Part shown: piece by piece, positions 47,205-59,668 of the stretch
Numbering within the stretch: position 1 is the stretch's first letter
Layout of the letters: each line of letters begins with the position of its first letter
From: Raphanus sativus
Lineage: Eukaryota; Streptophyta; Magnoliopsida; Brassicales; Brassicaceae
Direction of reading: 5' to 3'
Assembly (NCBI RefSeq): GCF_000801105.2
Contig: NC_079514.1
Coordinates: forward strand, 29,189,075 to 29,253,074
DNA: 64,000 bases
The notes under the pieces: model-generated
The model's database searches: none
The model's input: only the letters and a program-made list of their open reading frames with translations
What the model was told of the DNA's origin: nothing
Program-made: the position numbers and the translations under genes

Positions 47205-48948
47205 TATCGAACGACAGTGTATGTCTGAGACTGAAGAGAGTACTACCAGATCAGATATATGAAACAAAATCAGCATTCATAGCAGGAAGACATATTGCAT
47301 ATAACATAATGATTGCTCTGGAGATATTTCATGCCCTTAGGACAAAGCCAGGGGGTCGACAAAAGAGAACGGCCATTAAAAAAGATATGAGCAAAGCTTA
47401 TGATCACATGGAATTGATATTTATCTAAAAAGTGCTTGAGAAAATGGGCTTTTCAGACAGATCAAATGGATGATGAGATGTGTGTCTACTATCAAGTACA
47501 AATTTCTCCTGAATGGCCAACTCAGAGGGAACATAGTCCCACAGAGAGGACTTAGACAAGGAGATCATTTGTCTCCTTTCATTTTTATCTTGCGCACGGA
47601 AGCGCTCATTAGCCTTCTTAATCATGTAGAGAATCAAGGAAAAATAACGGGAATGTGCGTCGCACGTGCTAGTCCCCCGGTATCTCACTTGTTATTTGCT
47701 GATAATAGGATTTTCTTTTGTAAGGCGGAGCTTCGTGAGTGTGATTCTGTTTGGAAAAATCCCAAGAAATATTAAACAAGAAACAAAATCTACTTTGGGG
47801 AATGAGAATGAAGGAGGAATAGGAAACTACTTAGGCATTCCAAAAGATATAAGTGGATATAAGTGGATCGAAGTGTAGGATCTTTGCTTTCCTTAAGGAT
47901 AGCTCAACCATAGATGGCTGCAAAAAGGAGGAAAGGAGATACTAATAAAAGTCATATCCCTTGCATTACCCACTTACGCAATGTCTAGCTTTCTCCTACC
48001 GCTTGAGATATGTGAAAAATTAGCAACTGCCATTGTACATTTTTGGTGGAGTACAAACCCACCTAATCGAGGAATACACTGGAAAACTTGAGATAAACTA
48101 TGCAAACCGAAGGATGAAGGAGGCATTGGATTCAGACCAATTCATGAACTTACTCTTGCTTTGCTGGCAAAGTAACTGTGGAGATTGATCCAATTCCCAG
48201 ACTCTCTCCTCGCGAGAGTCCTCAGAGGCAGATATTACGTCTGAATATGCCACTGAGAGCTTCTGAAGCTGATGCACCTTCATATGTTTGGACAAGTTTG
48301 TCGGCCGCAAAGCCGTTAATTTTATTGGGGATACGACAAATGGTACACTCAGGACACCAGATTCATATGTAGGAGTATCCATGGATCCCACTATCCCAGC
48401 AAGGGCTGCTCAACCAGCTGTGCCAGTATTCCACCCTATCATGCCAATGAGTCAGCTTATCCAAGGCTCGCCAAGAGAAAAGAATGTCGATATGTGTATA
48501 CCGTAAAGTCAGGATATTGGGTTCTGAGGAACATCCTAGACCGAAACCCTGAACCTTTGGTGTTAGAGCCGAGTATTTCGAAACTACAAGCTTATGCTTG
48601 GAAACTCAATCCCCCCCCCACCAGAAGATTCGTTACTTGGTAAGTCAAAAATGATCTCAGGGTACTTGGCAGTGACAGGAAATTTAACACGTCGTCATAT
48701 GCGGTGTGATAACCACTGTCAGAGATGTGGGGAGGAGGATGAAACTGTCAAACATGTGATTTTTGAATGTCCACCTTCACTACAATCATGGGATTTGGCC
48801 TCAACCCCGTTTTTCCCGATGTTTTTTTGATATCGAGTATATACTCTAATATGGATTATCTATTCTGGAGAAAGAATGCAGTAGAAGATCCGGAGCTAGA
48901 CAGAGATCCATATCAATGGATCATCTGGTATCTCTGGACAGCCATAAA
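47205..48948 (+). mobile_element. LINE fragment: reverse transcriptase to zinc-binding region
   Basis: Frames encode LKRVLPDQI, SAFIAGRHIAYNIMIALEIFH, KAYDHMELIF, MRCVSTIKYKFLLNGQLRGN, RGLRQGDHLSPFIFIL and the catalytic box FADN in place of FADD. LGIPKDISG, FWWSTNPP, GGIGFRPIHELTLALLAK and a CDNHCQRCGEEDETVKHVIF zinc-binding module follow. Many stops and frameshifts are present. It is an inactive L1-type LINE, same strand as 45485-46045. Confidence 0.88.
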
Positions 48949-48950
48949 TG

Positions 48951-49225
48951 ATAGGCCTGGGCGTTCAGGTCTTTGGGTCGGGTTCGGGTCGGTTCCTTTC
49001 GGGTCCACGTTCTTTCGGGTCCTAAACATTTGGACCTAATAGGTACTTCTTGGTCCGGGTTCGGTTCGGTTCTTCTGATAAGACATTGATCGGGATCCGA
49101 CAGAATTGATAAGACATGCCCAAAATGAATGTAATGCCTGATTTGATAAAAACTCAAAACCAGATGTTGATGTACAAATACCACAACAAACACAGAATAC
49201 ACATGCCTTACGTCTGCAAAGTATT
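48951..49225. mobile_element. CGGGT-rich repeat inserted in the LINE
   Basis: The LINE frame (WIIWYLWTAIND) breaks at about 48950 and resumes at 49228 (ICLVDGSWT). The insert starts AGGCCTGGGCGTTCAGG and carries GGGTCGGGTTCGGGTCGG words, related to 33328-33992. At its right edge GCAAAGTATTTGTTTGGTTG is directly repeated (49217-49256). Confidence 0.6.
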
Positions 49226-49735
49226 TGTTTGGTTGCAAAGTATTTGTTTGGTTGATGGATCTTGGACCGTGGAATCACAATATAGAGTCTATGGCTGGGT
49301 ATGGCCGGAAGAAGTAGGAAATGAACAACTCATGGGATTAAAAAAAAGGATCGATGAATGTCACCTTTGCATTCAGAATTAGAGGCCCTCATTTGGTCAA
49401 TTGAGAATATGATACAGCATACAACTTGTCACATTTTGGGACAGACTGTAAAGAGTTAATTTCAATGATAAAGGATCCGACAGCAAAGCCAGGCTTCTCA
49501 CCGGAACTAAGAGTGCTAGCATAACTTCAGGAACACTTTCAATATTTCAAGATTATTCATGTTCCAAAGACACAAAACAAGACTGCCGATTCTCTAGCCA
49601 TGACTGCAAGAGTGTTCCATAAAAGCTTAGTTTTTATTGGTTTGTTCTATCCCGGTCTAGATTCCCATATCACCTCTAGTTTGAATGATATATCAGCCGT
49701 CTGATGTCAAAAAGAAAGCATATACTGGTGATTCA
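49226..49735 (+). mobile_element. LINE fragment: RNase H domain and 3' end
   Basis: Pieces of a plant LINE RNase H-like domain are readable: VDGSWTVESQYRVYGWVW, LHSELEALIWSIENM, FGTDCKELISMI, FSPELRVLA and NKTADSLAMTARVFHKS. Frameshifts and a stop interrupt them. It continues the LINE after the 275-base insertion and ends near the long LTR element. Confidence 0.8.
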
Positions 49736-49765
49736 GAGAATTAAACAACAAAACATATCATAAAT

Positions 49766-51315
49766 TGATAATAGGACTTTTCAAGGGTCCCTATCAAATG
49801 AAGTAGTATATGAGATGTCCAACCAATCCTAAGTGATTTCAATGAATACAAATCCATGCTTAATCTAAGTGCAATCAGGTTTTGAATGATGATATGAACT
49901 AGAACTATGCTAAGTGCAATAAAGAAACAAGCTTTCAATCAATCAAGGACAATAGGACTCATGGGAATAGGCATTTGACTTTAAGTGATTAAGATCTAAT
50001 CTAAGGGTGGCAAGCTTTCAATCAAGAGACTTCCTTAAGTCTTTAACACTAAAATAAACAAGTTCTATGGTCAAGAAGAATGTTCATTTGCTTTAATCAA
50101 CTAGACATCAAAGGTCTTTGAGCCTAAAAGACTTAAGCAATCATTAAGAATGAGTCTAATAACTATCTAAACTCCCTTAACATCAAAGGTCTTTGGTAAG
50201 GCAAGTTTAGAGCAAGCTCTACTTGGTTCAGACATTTCATCAAACACCTTATGGGTGGAAAATATCTAGAGCTCTAGATTAAAGAGACCAACTTTAATCT
50301 AGCATTGAGAGTAGTAGACAAGCAAAGAAACAAGAGGTCTAACACTAAACACCCTAGATCTTCACTTAATCACTCTAATCACCCTAGCCCATGAATCCAA
50401 AAGGTAACTACTCACTAATAGACATGAATAACCCAAAACCCATGGATGATTGAAGGTTAATCATGCTTAGTGGTCAAGATTAATCAATAAACACAAGAGA
50501 TAGAGATGAAAAGAAGTTAAAGATTAAATCTTTCACCAAAATAGCAATGTGTTTATAGAGAAAACAAGCTTAGTCCCTACTTTTGGGCTACAAGAGTATT
50601 TATATGGTCTTTGGAAAACCTAATGGTTTCCATAGAAAAGTCTAAAATGCCCTATTAAAACTACTAAAATCGACCAAGGAAATACTCTGGAGTGGGTGAT
50701 CTCAGCCGCTGCACAAACCCGCTCTGGATGTCGTGTGAACCACAGCTGCTTCCTTTGCTCGCTGCACTCACCCGCTCTGGATGTCGTGTGAAGCACAACT
50801 ACTTCCTTTTCCCGCTTCCATTGGTCGCTCTAGTGCTTAGATGCTTTGATGAGACTTGGGCGATCATTCCTTGTGTGGAGTGGGTACATCAAGTCGCTCT
50901 ATGTAGCCGCTCCACTGCTCGTTTGGTGTAGAGTGACTCTTCAATGTCGCTGCCATCAACTCCTCTAGTACTTGGGAGTGGTGATTTATGGTCGAAATCT
51001 GATGGGAAATGGGAGTGGCTTGATGAGGTCACTGCCAAGACCCACTCTGAACCAAGCTCCACATATAGCTACGTCTTCAACCCGCTGCAAGGACCCGCTG
51101 TGTGCCTTGATCCGTCTGAGCTCGATCATAACTCAATATACATTTCTTCTTGACTTGGAATGGCTTCAAACACCTCCAAGAACTCAATGGCACACTCCAA
51201 CACCTAATAAGGACAATGCATGCAATATGGACTCTAAAGATGCTTAATTCTTAATCTACATGATCATTATGTACAAGAAATGATGGTTAAAAACATGTAA
51301 ATATGCAACATATCA
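49766..51315 (-). repeat. 3' LTR of the Gag-Pro element
   Basis: 1550 bp. Plus-strand start TGATAATAGGACTTTTCAAG and end GCAACATATCA. It is repeated at 55981-57537. Short reading frames inside it (CGCTCTGGATGTCGTGTG region) occur identically placed in the other LTR and are not genes. Confidence 0.93.
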
Positions 51316-51333
51316 ACTCCCCCACACTAGTCC
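51316..51333 (-). other. Polypurine tract of the Gag-Pro element
   Basis: The minus strand reads GGACTAGTGTGGGGGAGT directly before the LTR start, the usual plus-strand primer for LTR elements. Confidence 0.8.
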
Positions 51334-53138
51334 TTTACTTGTCCTCAAGTAAACTTTCCAAAAACAAAAGGAGGAGAGATATAAAAATGGGAGCTTAAAG
51401 CCAAACGAAACACTCATACCACTCAACTTGACATCCTAAAGAAACATAGAAAATAGTATGAGTAAACTCTCTTATTAAACTCTAGCTTCTCAAGGCCTAT
51501 CCATACTCTTATGCCTTTACACAAGTTGCAATGCTCATCAACCAACAAGTTCCTTCAACCAACTCTCACATTAATTCACACACACACACACACAAGGTAA
51601 ATTCTCACAAATGGGCACATGATCTCAATCATTTGGCTAGGTAAGCAAATGGTCTAATGTGAATGAAGAGGAGGGTTCAAATGCATCATTTCAAGGTGGC
51701 AATCACTCAAGAATCAAGGAGCTTGATCATTATGCAAAATTTATCTAAGACTAGGAGCAATTCTTAGCATACATGGATTCATCCTCATCATTCTACCCAT
51801 TCCTAAGTGATTACAAATTCTACACCCCTTTCATTCATCCCATACCTCAAAATAACAAACACTCACATCACTCACCCAATGAACAACTCTCTTTTCTTAT
51901 GATTTAACCACTAAGGACCTCTTAATCACTTTTTAAGCTCTAAACCCTTTTTATTTTCTCTTCCCACTATCTTATTGAATCTTTCATTTTCTTTTCTTTT
52001 CTATTTTTCTTCTTTTTTCGTTCTTTTTTTTTCTTTTTTTTATAGATAACGGGAAGGTCTCAAACAATACAAACAAGAGCTTTCTTTTCTTTTTATTCTA
52101 GGTCCCTAGGGCTTTTCTTTCTCATCTTTCTCACCCCTCAAACCCAAGACATTAAACCTTTAAGAAACATACACCCACTCACCATCCTAAAAGCTAGCTC
52201 AAATGATGACCCTATACTAGCAAGATATGAGAACAAATCCATGTCGCTCCCAATACTCTCAAGATTTTGCACATGACAAACTATCAAAAGAGGTCTCACT
52301 CATGCAAATCAATGTAGGCTTCAAAGAATGGTAAGGGTTTTAGGGTAAGGGAGGGCCATTTGGGTTAACAAAGAGTGGTACAATGGAAAAGATAACACAA
52401 ATGTGTATGAGATCCATGATCAAGTATGCAAATGCCCATATGCAAGAGAGATTAAGTTCATTTAAATCAAGATTCAGGTTGGAGCTGGTCTCAAGAACAA
52501 TGCCAATATCCAGCAAGCAAACATGTTTCAAGAAGAGTTTTCAAAGCTCGAAGCGTGCAAGGCTTTAAAGAGATGCCTAAGCTACTTGATATGTTTAACT
52601 AGGGTGTCAAATTTAGTGCAAACAAGTGTTCTTTACAAGGCATTATCAACAACTGCTCCATATGCAAGTGAATGCAATATATATGATCTAGACTCAATTC
52701 TAAGAATGCAAGTGATGCAACTACTTGATTCTTTATGCATTTTTCAAAATTTTAATTTTAATGGTTTTCTATGCATATATGAATGTACAATGCTATGCAT
52801 GAGACTCACAATCAACAAAGCAAACATGATCAAATACTTGGTACCTCCCCCCACACTTAAATCACACAGTCTCTGTGTGAGTAAGAGAGAAAGAGATACC
52901 GAAAATATGATAAAGGCAATGGTATGTACAAAGAAGGGTTGGAGTGATACCTCAAGTGGAAATTGGAGTATAGCACTGGGTGTCTAGGGCTTGAACTTGG
53001 AGTTGGCCTGAAACTTCTGCCACACTTATTGAAAACATAAAGAAATGAAATAGCAAGTTTATATACAAAGATAACCATGGGAATTCCTCCCAAGTGAGCT
53101 TGTTTTGAGTCACTAGCTTGACTACCTTTTCTCTTGTA
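51334..53138 (-). other. Non-coding internal region of the Gag-Pro element
   Basis: 1.8 kb where pol would normally be. It contains a (CA)n run near 51585, a T/C-rich stretch at 51960-52050 and a plus-strand 154-codon frame at 52523-52987 without recognisable domains. No RT or integrase motifs on the minus strand. Confidence 0.6.
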
Positions 53139-53909
53139 CTAGTGAGAAGGAGGATCCTTCCCACCTTCAAGAGTGATTGTGAGGACCTGAGTGAGGAGCT
53201 CTTGGAGCTTGATGTGGTCGTTTTGAAGCTGAGGAGTGATGATGGCCATTGCGCTTGAAAATGACTTTGACCTGCCCTTGCACTTGACCTTGTACTCAAT
53301 GACTCCATCCTTGAGCTTCATTGGCTTGAGCTCTTTAGAGGACTCTCCAGCAAGACCTTCTTTCTCAGGTACAACCACTTTAGATTGGGTCTTCTCAATG
53401 GATGATTCTTCACAAGTGATTGTTCCACAATACCCAACATCCATTGGAGACTGGATTGGGTAAGAGACAACCTTGTTCACATTGAGGAGTGTGACCTTCT
53501 TTTTTGGAAAATCAATACATGCTCCAACTGTTGTGAGAAATGGAGTGCCAAGGATCAAAGGAACTCTCTTCGCACTTGCCATCTTCAGAACAGTGAGGTC
53601 TATAGGAATTGTGCATGCTCCAATCTTCAAAGGGAAATCCTTGATGATGCCAATGGGAGTTGTAGAAGATGAATCCCCAAACATAAGAGAAGATGTGTTT
53701 GCCTCCATGCTCTCAATACCAAGACTTTTCACCATTTCCAATGAGATCACATTCACACTTGCACCAGAATCAACCAAAGCAACATTCATAGTGATCTTAC
53801 CAAGGGAGCAAGACAATGTGAACTTCCCTTGAGACTCTAGCTTAGGGAGGGACTGTGGAGAGACTAGTGGATCAATCTTCAAAATGGAGATGTCCAAAAG
53901 CTCGGCCAC
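53139..53909 (-). CDS. Retropepsin-like aspartic protease of the element
   Basis: About 256 codons in the same frame as gag, directly after a TAA. It encodes FTLSCSLGKITMNVALVDSG, continuing ASVNVISLEMVKSLG. DSGA is the catalytic aspartate motif, and PLILGTPFLTTVGACID is the conserved ILG flap-side motif. The first codon after the stop is GTG (VAELLDIS), so it is normally part of a Gag-Pro polyprotein. The C-terminal third is Lys/Glu/Ser-rich and ends QLLTQVLTITLEGG-like. It processes Gag in LTR elements. Expression here would need readthrough of the stop. Confidence 0.85.
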   Translation of the reverse strand: MAELLDISILKIDPLVSPQSLPKLESQGKFTLSCSLGKITMNVALVDSGASVNVISLEMVKSLGIESMEANTSSLMFGDSSSTTPIGIIKDFPLKIGACTIPIDLTVLKMASAKRVPLILGTPFLTTVGACIDFPKKKVTLLNVNKVVSYPIQSPMDVGYCGTITCEESSIEKTQSKVVVPEKEGLAGESSKELKPMKLKDGVIEYKVKCKGRSKSFSSAMAIITPQLQNDHIKLQELLTQVLTITLEGGKDPPSH

Positions 53910-55853
53910 TTATGCTTGGTGGTCTAGAATGTCCTTGATGAGCATCATTTGGACATGAGCTTCACGCATACCGGAGATTTCTGGGAGCCTGACCCCAACA
54001 TCACTAAGATCTTTCCCGAACTTGGAGATAACCTTCTTCTGAGCTTTGGTGAGAACCCTTTGTAGAAATGGGAGTGGGACCTCATATGGTGGTAGCTCAA
54101 TTTCAGTGTCTTCTTTCTTTACCTCTTTCAGCTTCTGGCCAGCTCTCCTCTCAACTGGTTTCTCAGCCTTAAGCTCAACTCTCTGTAGATTCGTTGCTTC
54201 AACCTTCCTTTCACCTTGTACCTGAACCCTTTCCATAGCTTTATCCACCATCTGTGCTTCAGCTGTTGCTACAACCAATTTCTCAACTTTCCTAAGCTCA
54301 GTCCCAAACACTAGCTTCTCAATCTCATCTACCTCTTTCTCATAATCACTCAGCTCAATCTCTGAAGAAGTAGTAGAGATGATAACATTGCAAGACTCCT
54401 TGGAATTCTTTTCTGGTTTTCCTGGTAGAGATCCCATTGAGCTCTTGGAAGATGATGGCATAGAGGCGACCTGACTCTCCAAAGTGTTGAAACGAGATGC
54501 AAGTTGTAGGAACTTGTTGTTGAGGTCAGAGTAGTTCCCATCAATCTTGTTGTGAAGGTTCTTCAACTCATATCCAACATGCTTCTCACTTCTAGTCTGG
54601 GATTCCAAGATCTGTTTCAGTAGAGCATTTGTGTTGCTTTCCTGAGGAGTAGAAGTAGAAGGACTAGCTTGTTGTTGAGAAGGTTGGTTGTTGTAGAGGG
54701 GGCTTTGGTGGTAGTTGTTTTGGTATTGAAAGTTTGGCTCTTTCCTATACCATGTGCCATTAGCATTGATGAAGCATAGCTCCTCTTGGCCTTCTAAACC
54801 ATCAACCTCCTTGATCCCTGCATCCTGCTTTTGTTTCTGGTCTACAACAGAGTTCAACTGCCCTTGCTTAGCCTTCTCTTTGATAAGTATGTCTAGCTTC
54901 TCTTGGAGAGACTTAATCTCCTTCCTTGTGTGTTGATCATCACTTTTGTCGGTCCTGTCGTGCTCCCCACTGTAGACTGAATCACTCTTCACCATATTGT
55001 CAACCAGCTCCTCTGCATCCTCTTCAGTTCTGCCTAAGAAGAATCCATTGCTTGCTGTGTCTAATCTGGCTCTGTACTCAGGTAGAGCACCCCTGTAGAA
55101 TGTGCTCAGCAAGCTTTCCTTTGTGAATCCATGGTGTGGACACTGAGACCAATAGCCCTTGAACCTCTCCCATGCTTCACTAAAGCTCTCAAGATTCTTC
55201 TGCTGGAAGGTAGAGATTTCATTCCTTATCTTGGCTGTCCTGTAGGCAGAGAAGAATTTCTCTAAGAATGCTCTCTTTCAATCATCCCAAGTAGTGATGG
55301 AGTCACTTGGAAGAGTCTTCTCCCATTGGTGTGCTTTATCTCCCAAAGAAAAGGGGAACAACTTGAGCTTGAAGGTATCTTCAGAAACACCATTATTCTT
55401 GGACAAGCTACAATACTTATCAAACTTGTCCAAGTGATCATATGGATCTTCAGCAGCAAGGCCATGATACTTGTTGTTCTCTATGGTGTTGAGCAGTCCT
55501 GACTTGATCTCAAATTTGTTGTTCTCCACAGCTGGTGCTCTGATTTCCAACCTATAACCATGAATGTGTGGTTGATCATAAGCTCCAATGGCACGAGCTG
55601 GGCGTTGTGGGTGTTGTGGTTGGCACTGTGGTCGAAGGTTGGCAGCTCCTTGACCATCTCCTTCTTGGGCAGCTCCCAAGGGGATCTCTCCAGCCGGATT
55701 CAGGTTCTGATGATGAGCCATCTCAAAACTCAATCTGTCTAAATGAGCATGTTGCTCCTCCTCTCTCCTCCTCCTTCTATTCTCTCTTTCCAAAGTTCTG
55801 ATGTCTGGTACTAGTGGAGTGATGTTTGTAGTCCCTCTACTTCTCAAGTTCAT
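53910..55853 (-). pseudogene. gag of the Gag-Pro element (one internal stop)
   Basis: Starts MNLRSRGTTNITPLVP at 55853. It contains the plant retrotransposon gag region (AEDPYDHLDKFDKYC, LFPFSLGDKAHQWEKTLPSD, TTWDD). A TGA at 55278-55280 follows WDD; the frame then continues RAFLEKFFSAYRTAKIRNEI, LSTFYRGALPEYRARLDTAS and a long Gln/Ser-rich then Glu/Lys-rich tail. TAA at 53910-53912 separates it from the protease. Both stops lie in one continuous frame without any indel. Length about 640 codons. Confidence 0.85.
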
Positions 55854-55959
55854 ACACCTGAAATGCGAAAAGAGGAAGAAGCAGAGCCAATATCACAAAA
55901 AAATAAAAATGACTTAGTCTCAAGCAAGTGACCAAATCCCAATGTCAAAATCAACTTAG

Positions 55960-55977
55960 AACTTGGCAGCGGCGCCA
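55960..55977 (-). other. Primer-binding site of the Gag-Pro element
   Basis: The minus strand reads TGGCGCCGCTGCCAAGTT three bases after the 5' LTR. TGGCGCCGTTGCC-type sites are common in plant Gypsy elements. This fixes the right LTR as the 5' LTR. Confidence 0.85.
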
Positions 55978-55980
55978 ATT

Positions 55981-57537
55981 TGATAATAGGACTTTTCAAG
56001 GGTCCCTATCAAATGAAGTAGTATATGAGATGTCCAACCAATCCTAAGTGATTTCAATGCACTGAGAATACAAATCCATGCTTAATCTAAGTGCAATCAG
56101 GTTTTGAATGATGCTATGAACTAGAACTATGCTAAGTGCAATAAAGAAACAAGCTTTCAATCAATCAAGGACAATAGGACTCATCGGAATAGGCATTTGA
56201 CTTTAAGTGATTAAGATCCAATCTAAGGGTGGCAAGCTTTCAATCAAGAGACTTCCTTAAGTCTTTAACACTAAAATAAACAAGCTCTATGGTCAAGAAG
56301 AATGTTCATTTGCTTTAATCAACTAGACATCAAAGGTCTTTGAGCCTAAAAGACTTAAGCAATCATTAATAATGAGTCTAATAACTATCTAAACTCCCTT
56401 AACATCAAAGGTCTTTGGTAAGGCAAGTTTAGAGCAAGCTCTACTTGGTTCAGACATTTCATCAAACACCTTGTGGGTGGGAAATATCTAGAGCTCTAGA
56501 TTAAAGAGGTCAACTTTAATCTAGCATTGAGATTAGTAGACAAGCAAAGAAACAAGAGATCTAACACTAAACACCCTAGATCTTCACTTAATCACTCTAA
56601 TCACCCTAGCCCATAAATCCAAAAGGTAACTACTCACTAATAGACATGAATAACCCAAAACCCATGGATTATTGAAGGTTAATCATGCTTAGTGGTCAAG
56701 ATTAATCAATAAACACAAGAGATAGAGATGAAAAGAAGTTAAAGATTGAATATTTCACCAAAATAGCAATGTGTTTAGAGAGAAAACAAGCTTAGTCCCA
56801 ACTTTTGGGTTACAAGAGTATTTATATGGTCTTTGGAAAACCTAATGGTTTCCATAGATAAGTCTAAAATGCCCTTTTAAAACTACTAAAATCGACCAAG
56901 GAAATACTCTGGAGTGGGTGATCTCAGCCGCTGCACAAACCCGCTCTGGATGTCGTGTGAACCACAGCTGCTTCCTTTGCTCGCTGCACTCACCCGCTCT
57001 GGATGTCGTGTGAAGCACATCTACTTCCTTTTCCCGCTGCCATTGGTCGCTCTAGTGCTTAGACGCTTTGATGAGACTTGGGCGATCATTCCATGTGTGG
57101 AGTGGGTACATCAAGTCGCTCTATGTAGCCGCTCCACTGCTCGTTTGGTGTAGAGTGACTCTTCAATGTCGCTGCCATCAACTCGCTCTAGTACTTGGGA
57201 CTGGTGCTTTATGGTCGAGATCTGATGGGAAATGGGAGTGGCTTGATGAGGTCACTGCCAAGACCCACTCTGAACCAAGCTCCACATATAGCTACATCTT
57301 CAACCCGCTGCAAGGACCCGCTGTGTGCCTTGATCCATCTGAGCTCGATCATAACTCAATATACACTTCTTCTTGACTTGGAATGGCTTCAAACACCTCC
57401 AAGAACTCCATGGCACACTCCAACACCTAATAAGGACAATGCATGCAATATGGACTCTAAAGATGCTTAATTCTTAATCACATGATCATTATGTACAAGA
57501 AATGATGGTTAAAAACATGTAAATATGCAACATATCA
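55981..57537 (-). repeat. 5' LTR of the Gag-Pro element
   Basis: 1557 bp, the partner of 49766-51315. It has a CACTGAG insertion relative to that copy (near 56059) and scattered substitutions. It ends CATATCA followed by the TAAAT duplication. Confidence 0.93.
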
Positions 57538-57610
57538 TAAATCATAAAACAATAAAGCTGTAATGGAAAAAAAAATCATAATCAACTTTGGTTAGTTTCT
57601 TGACTTTTTC

Positions 57611-58331
57611 CATTGTTTTGAAACCCGACCTAGACATGCGGTTGAACCGGTAAATCTGGTGACCCATGATAAATTTGGTTTGAATTTTCTAAAAAAAAAA
57701 CAAAATTTAAAAATCCAATAAAACCCACTAAAACCCACTAAAAACTCAGAACCCAGTACCGGTTAAACCAATGGTTAAACTAATAAAAAAATTTAGTTAT
57801 TATTTTTATAATTTTTACTTAAAGAAAATGAAGTGAATGATCGTAGAGAGAACCAAAATTAGTAGATTTTATTTTCTGTTAAATTATGTTTGTTATCGAT
57901 AATTTGTTAACAATGCTTTATTTTGGTTTATTTTAGATCTGAAATTTAATTTTAATATTCAAATTATACATTTAAATATTTATAAATTTTTAAGTTTAGA
58001 TATTTTTGTTAGATGCCATAACTATAAACTTGTTACAAAATAAATTTAGATAGTCCAAACTATTTTTTTGATATTTTTTATGACAAATGAAAATAAATAT
58101 ATAAACTAAAGTTAAGTATTTCCTAAATATCCAAAATATTATTTTATGTTTATAAAAGATTTAGAAAATACTTATATTTATTTTCTATATATCTTTTTCA
58201 TATCTAATACATTATTATATAATAAAACTAATTCATTTATTAACATGCGGTTCACTCGCGGTCGACCCGATGACCCGGTGATCCGGAACGTTATCCGGTT
58301 TGGTGTCTGGGTTGGGTTTTTAAAAACATTG
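57611..58331. mobile_element. TIR-bearing repeat (about 720 bp)
   Basis: Left end CATTGTTTTGAAACCCGACC and right end (reverse complement) CAATGTTTTTAAAAACCCAACC are imperfect inverted repeats. CCGGTAAATCTGGTGACCC and GACCCGGTGATCCGG follow inside each end. No coding frame. Target duplication not clear. Confidence 0.6.
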
Positions 58332-59056
<725 letters not shown>

Positions 59057-59668
59057 TTGTGATCCATCTTTCTCTTCTCTCCGGCAGTGAGCCGTCACTG
59101 GAGCCCAGACTGTGCGCCGTCTTCCTCCGAGCCTGCGAGCAGCCACCGAGCCAAGTGCTTGGATCTGTGTTGCTTGTTTGTGTTTTCTTGTTCCTTGTCT
59201 TAAGATCTCTTCAGATCTAGATCAAGGTGAGGTGATTTGAACCTAGTTTGTTTATATTCTTTTATTTTATTTGGTGTTGGAATTAGGATTGATTAGTTAT
59301 ATTTATGTTAGATTGATAGAACATAATGGATGTTAAGATATTATATGCATGATATATACTGCATAAAAACACTGATATTGTTTAAAAATAAACTTATTGA
59401 ACTGCCTTGTATTGATGAGAGAGATTGATTGTTGCTTTATTGATGTGAATGCTTGAGATGATTGTATTGAAGATAGGTGGATATATGAATGTATTGAACT
59501 AAATATGAATGATGTGTATGACAGTTGAAATGTGTTTACACCAATAACGGATGGCAACTACTGTAAGGTCAGTCGGGATGATTGTAAGTCGATAAGAATG
59601 AATGATGATAAGAATGAATCTCTCGATAGGATTTAAAGTAGATGAGAAAATTGAGGGAATATGACGCC
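59057..59668. other. Gene-free stretch after the microsatellite
   Basis: A GC-richer segment at 59070-59160 (CCGGCAGTGAGCCGTCACTGG, GCGCCGTCTTCCTCCGAGCC) precedes AT-rich DNA. It could be the transcribed leader of a decayed LTR element. No domain seen. Confidence 0.35.

Larger units (their letters stand above)
49766..57537 (-). mobile_element. Complete non-autonomous Gypsy-type LTR retrotransposon (TR-GAG-like, 7.8 kb)
   Basis: Direct repeats 49766-51315 and 55981-57537 begin TG and end CA and are flanked by TAAAT on both sides (49761-49765 and 57538-57542). The coding strand is minus: the primer-binding site lies next to the right LTR and the polypurine tract next to the left LTR. Internal coding consists of gag and an aspartic protease only. 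No reverse transcriptase, RNase H or integrase is visible in the 1.8 kb between protease and polypurine tract. It would need an autonomous partner for mobility. By eye the LTRs differ at roughly 35-40 sites plus a 7-base indel, so it is not very recent. Confidence 0.93.

Noticed and set aside
47425..48391. Minus-strand frames of 87 and 97 codons
   Set aside because: They are shadows of the plus-strand LINE reverse transcriptase region.
50692..51247. Three overlapping plus-strand frames, repeated at 56914-57470
   Set aside because: They lie inside the two LTRs, are antisense to the element and appear twice because the LTRs are duplicates.
52523..52987. 154-codon plus-strand frame in the LTR element
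   Set aside because: It is antisense to the element with no domain and sits in its non-coding internal region.
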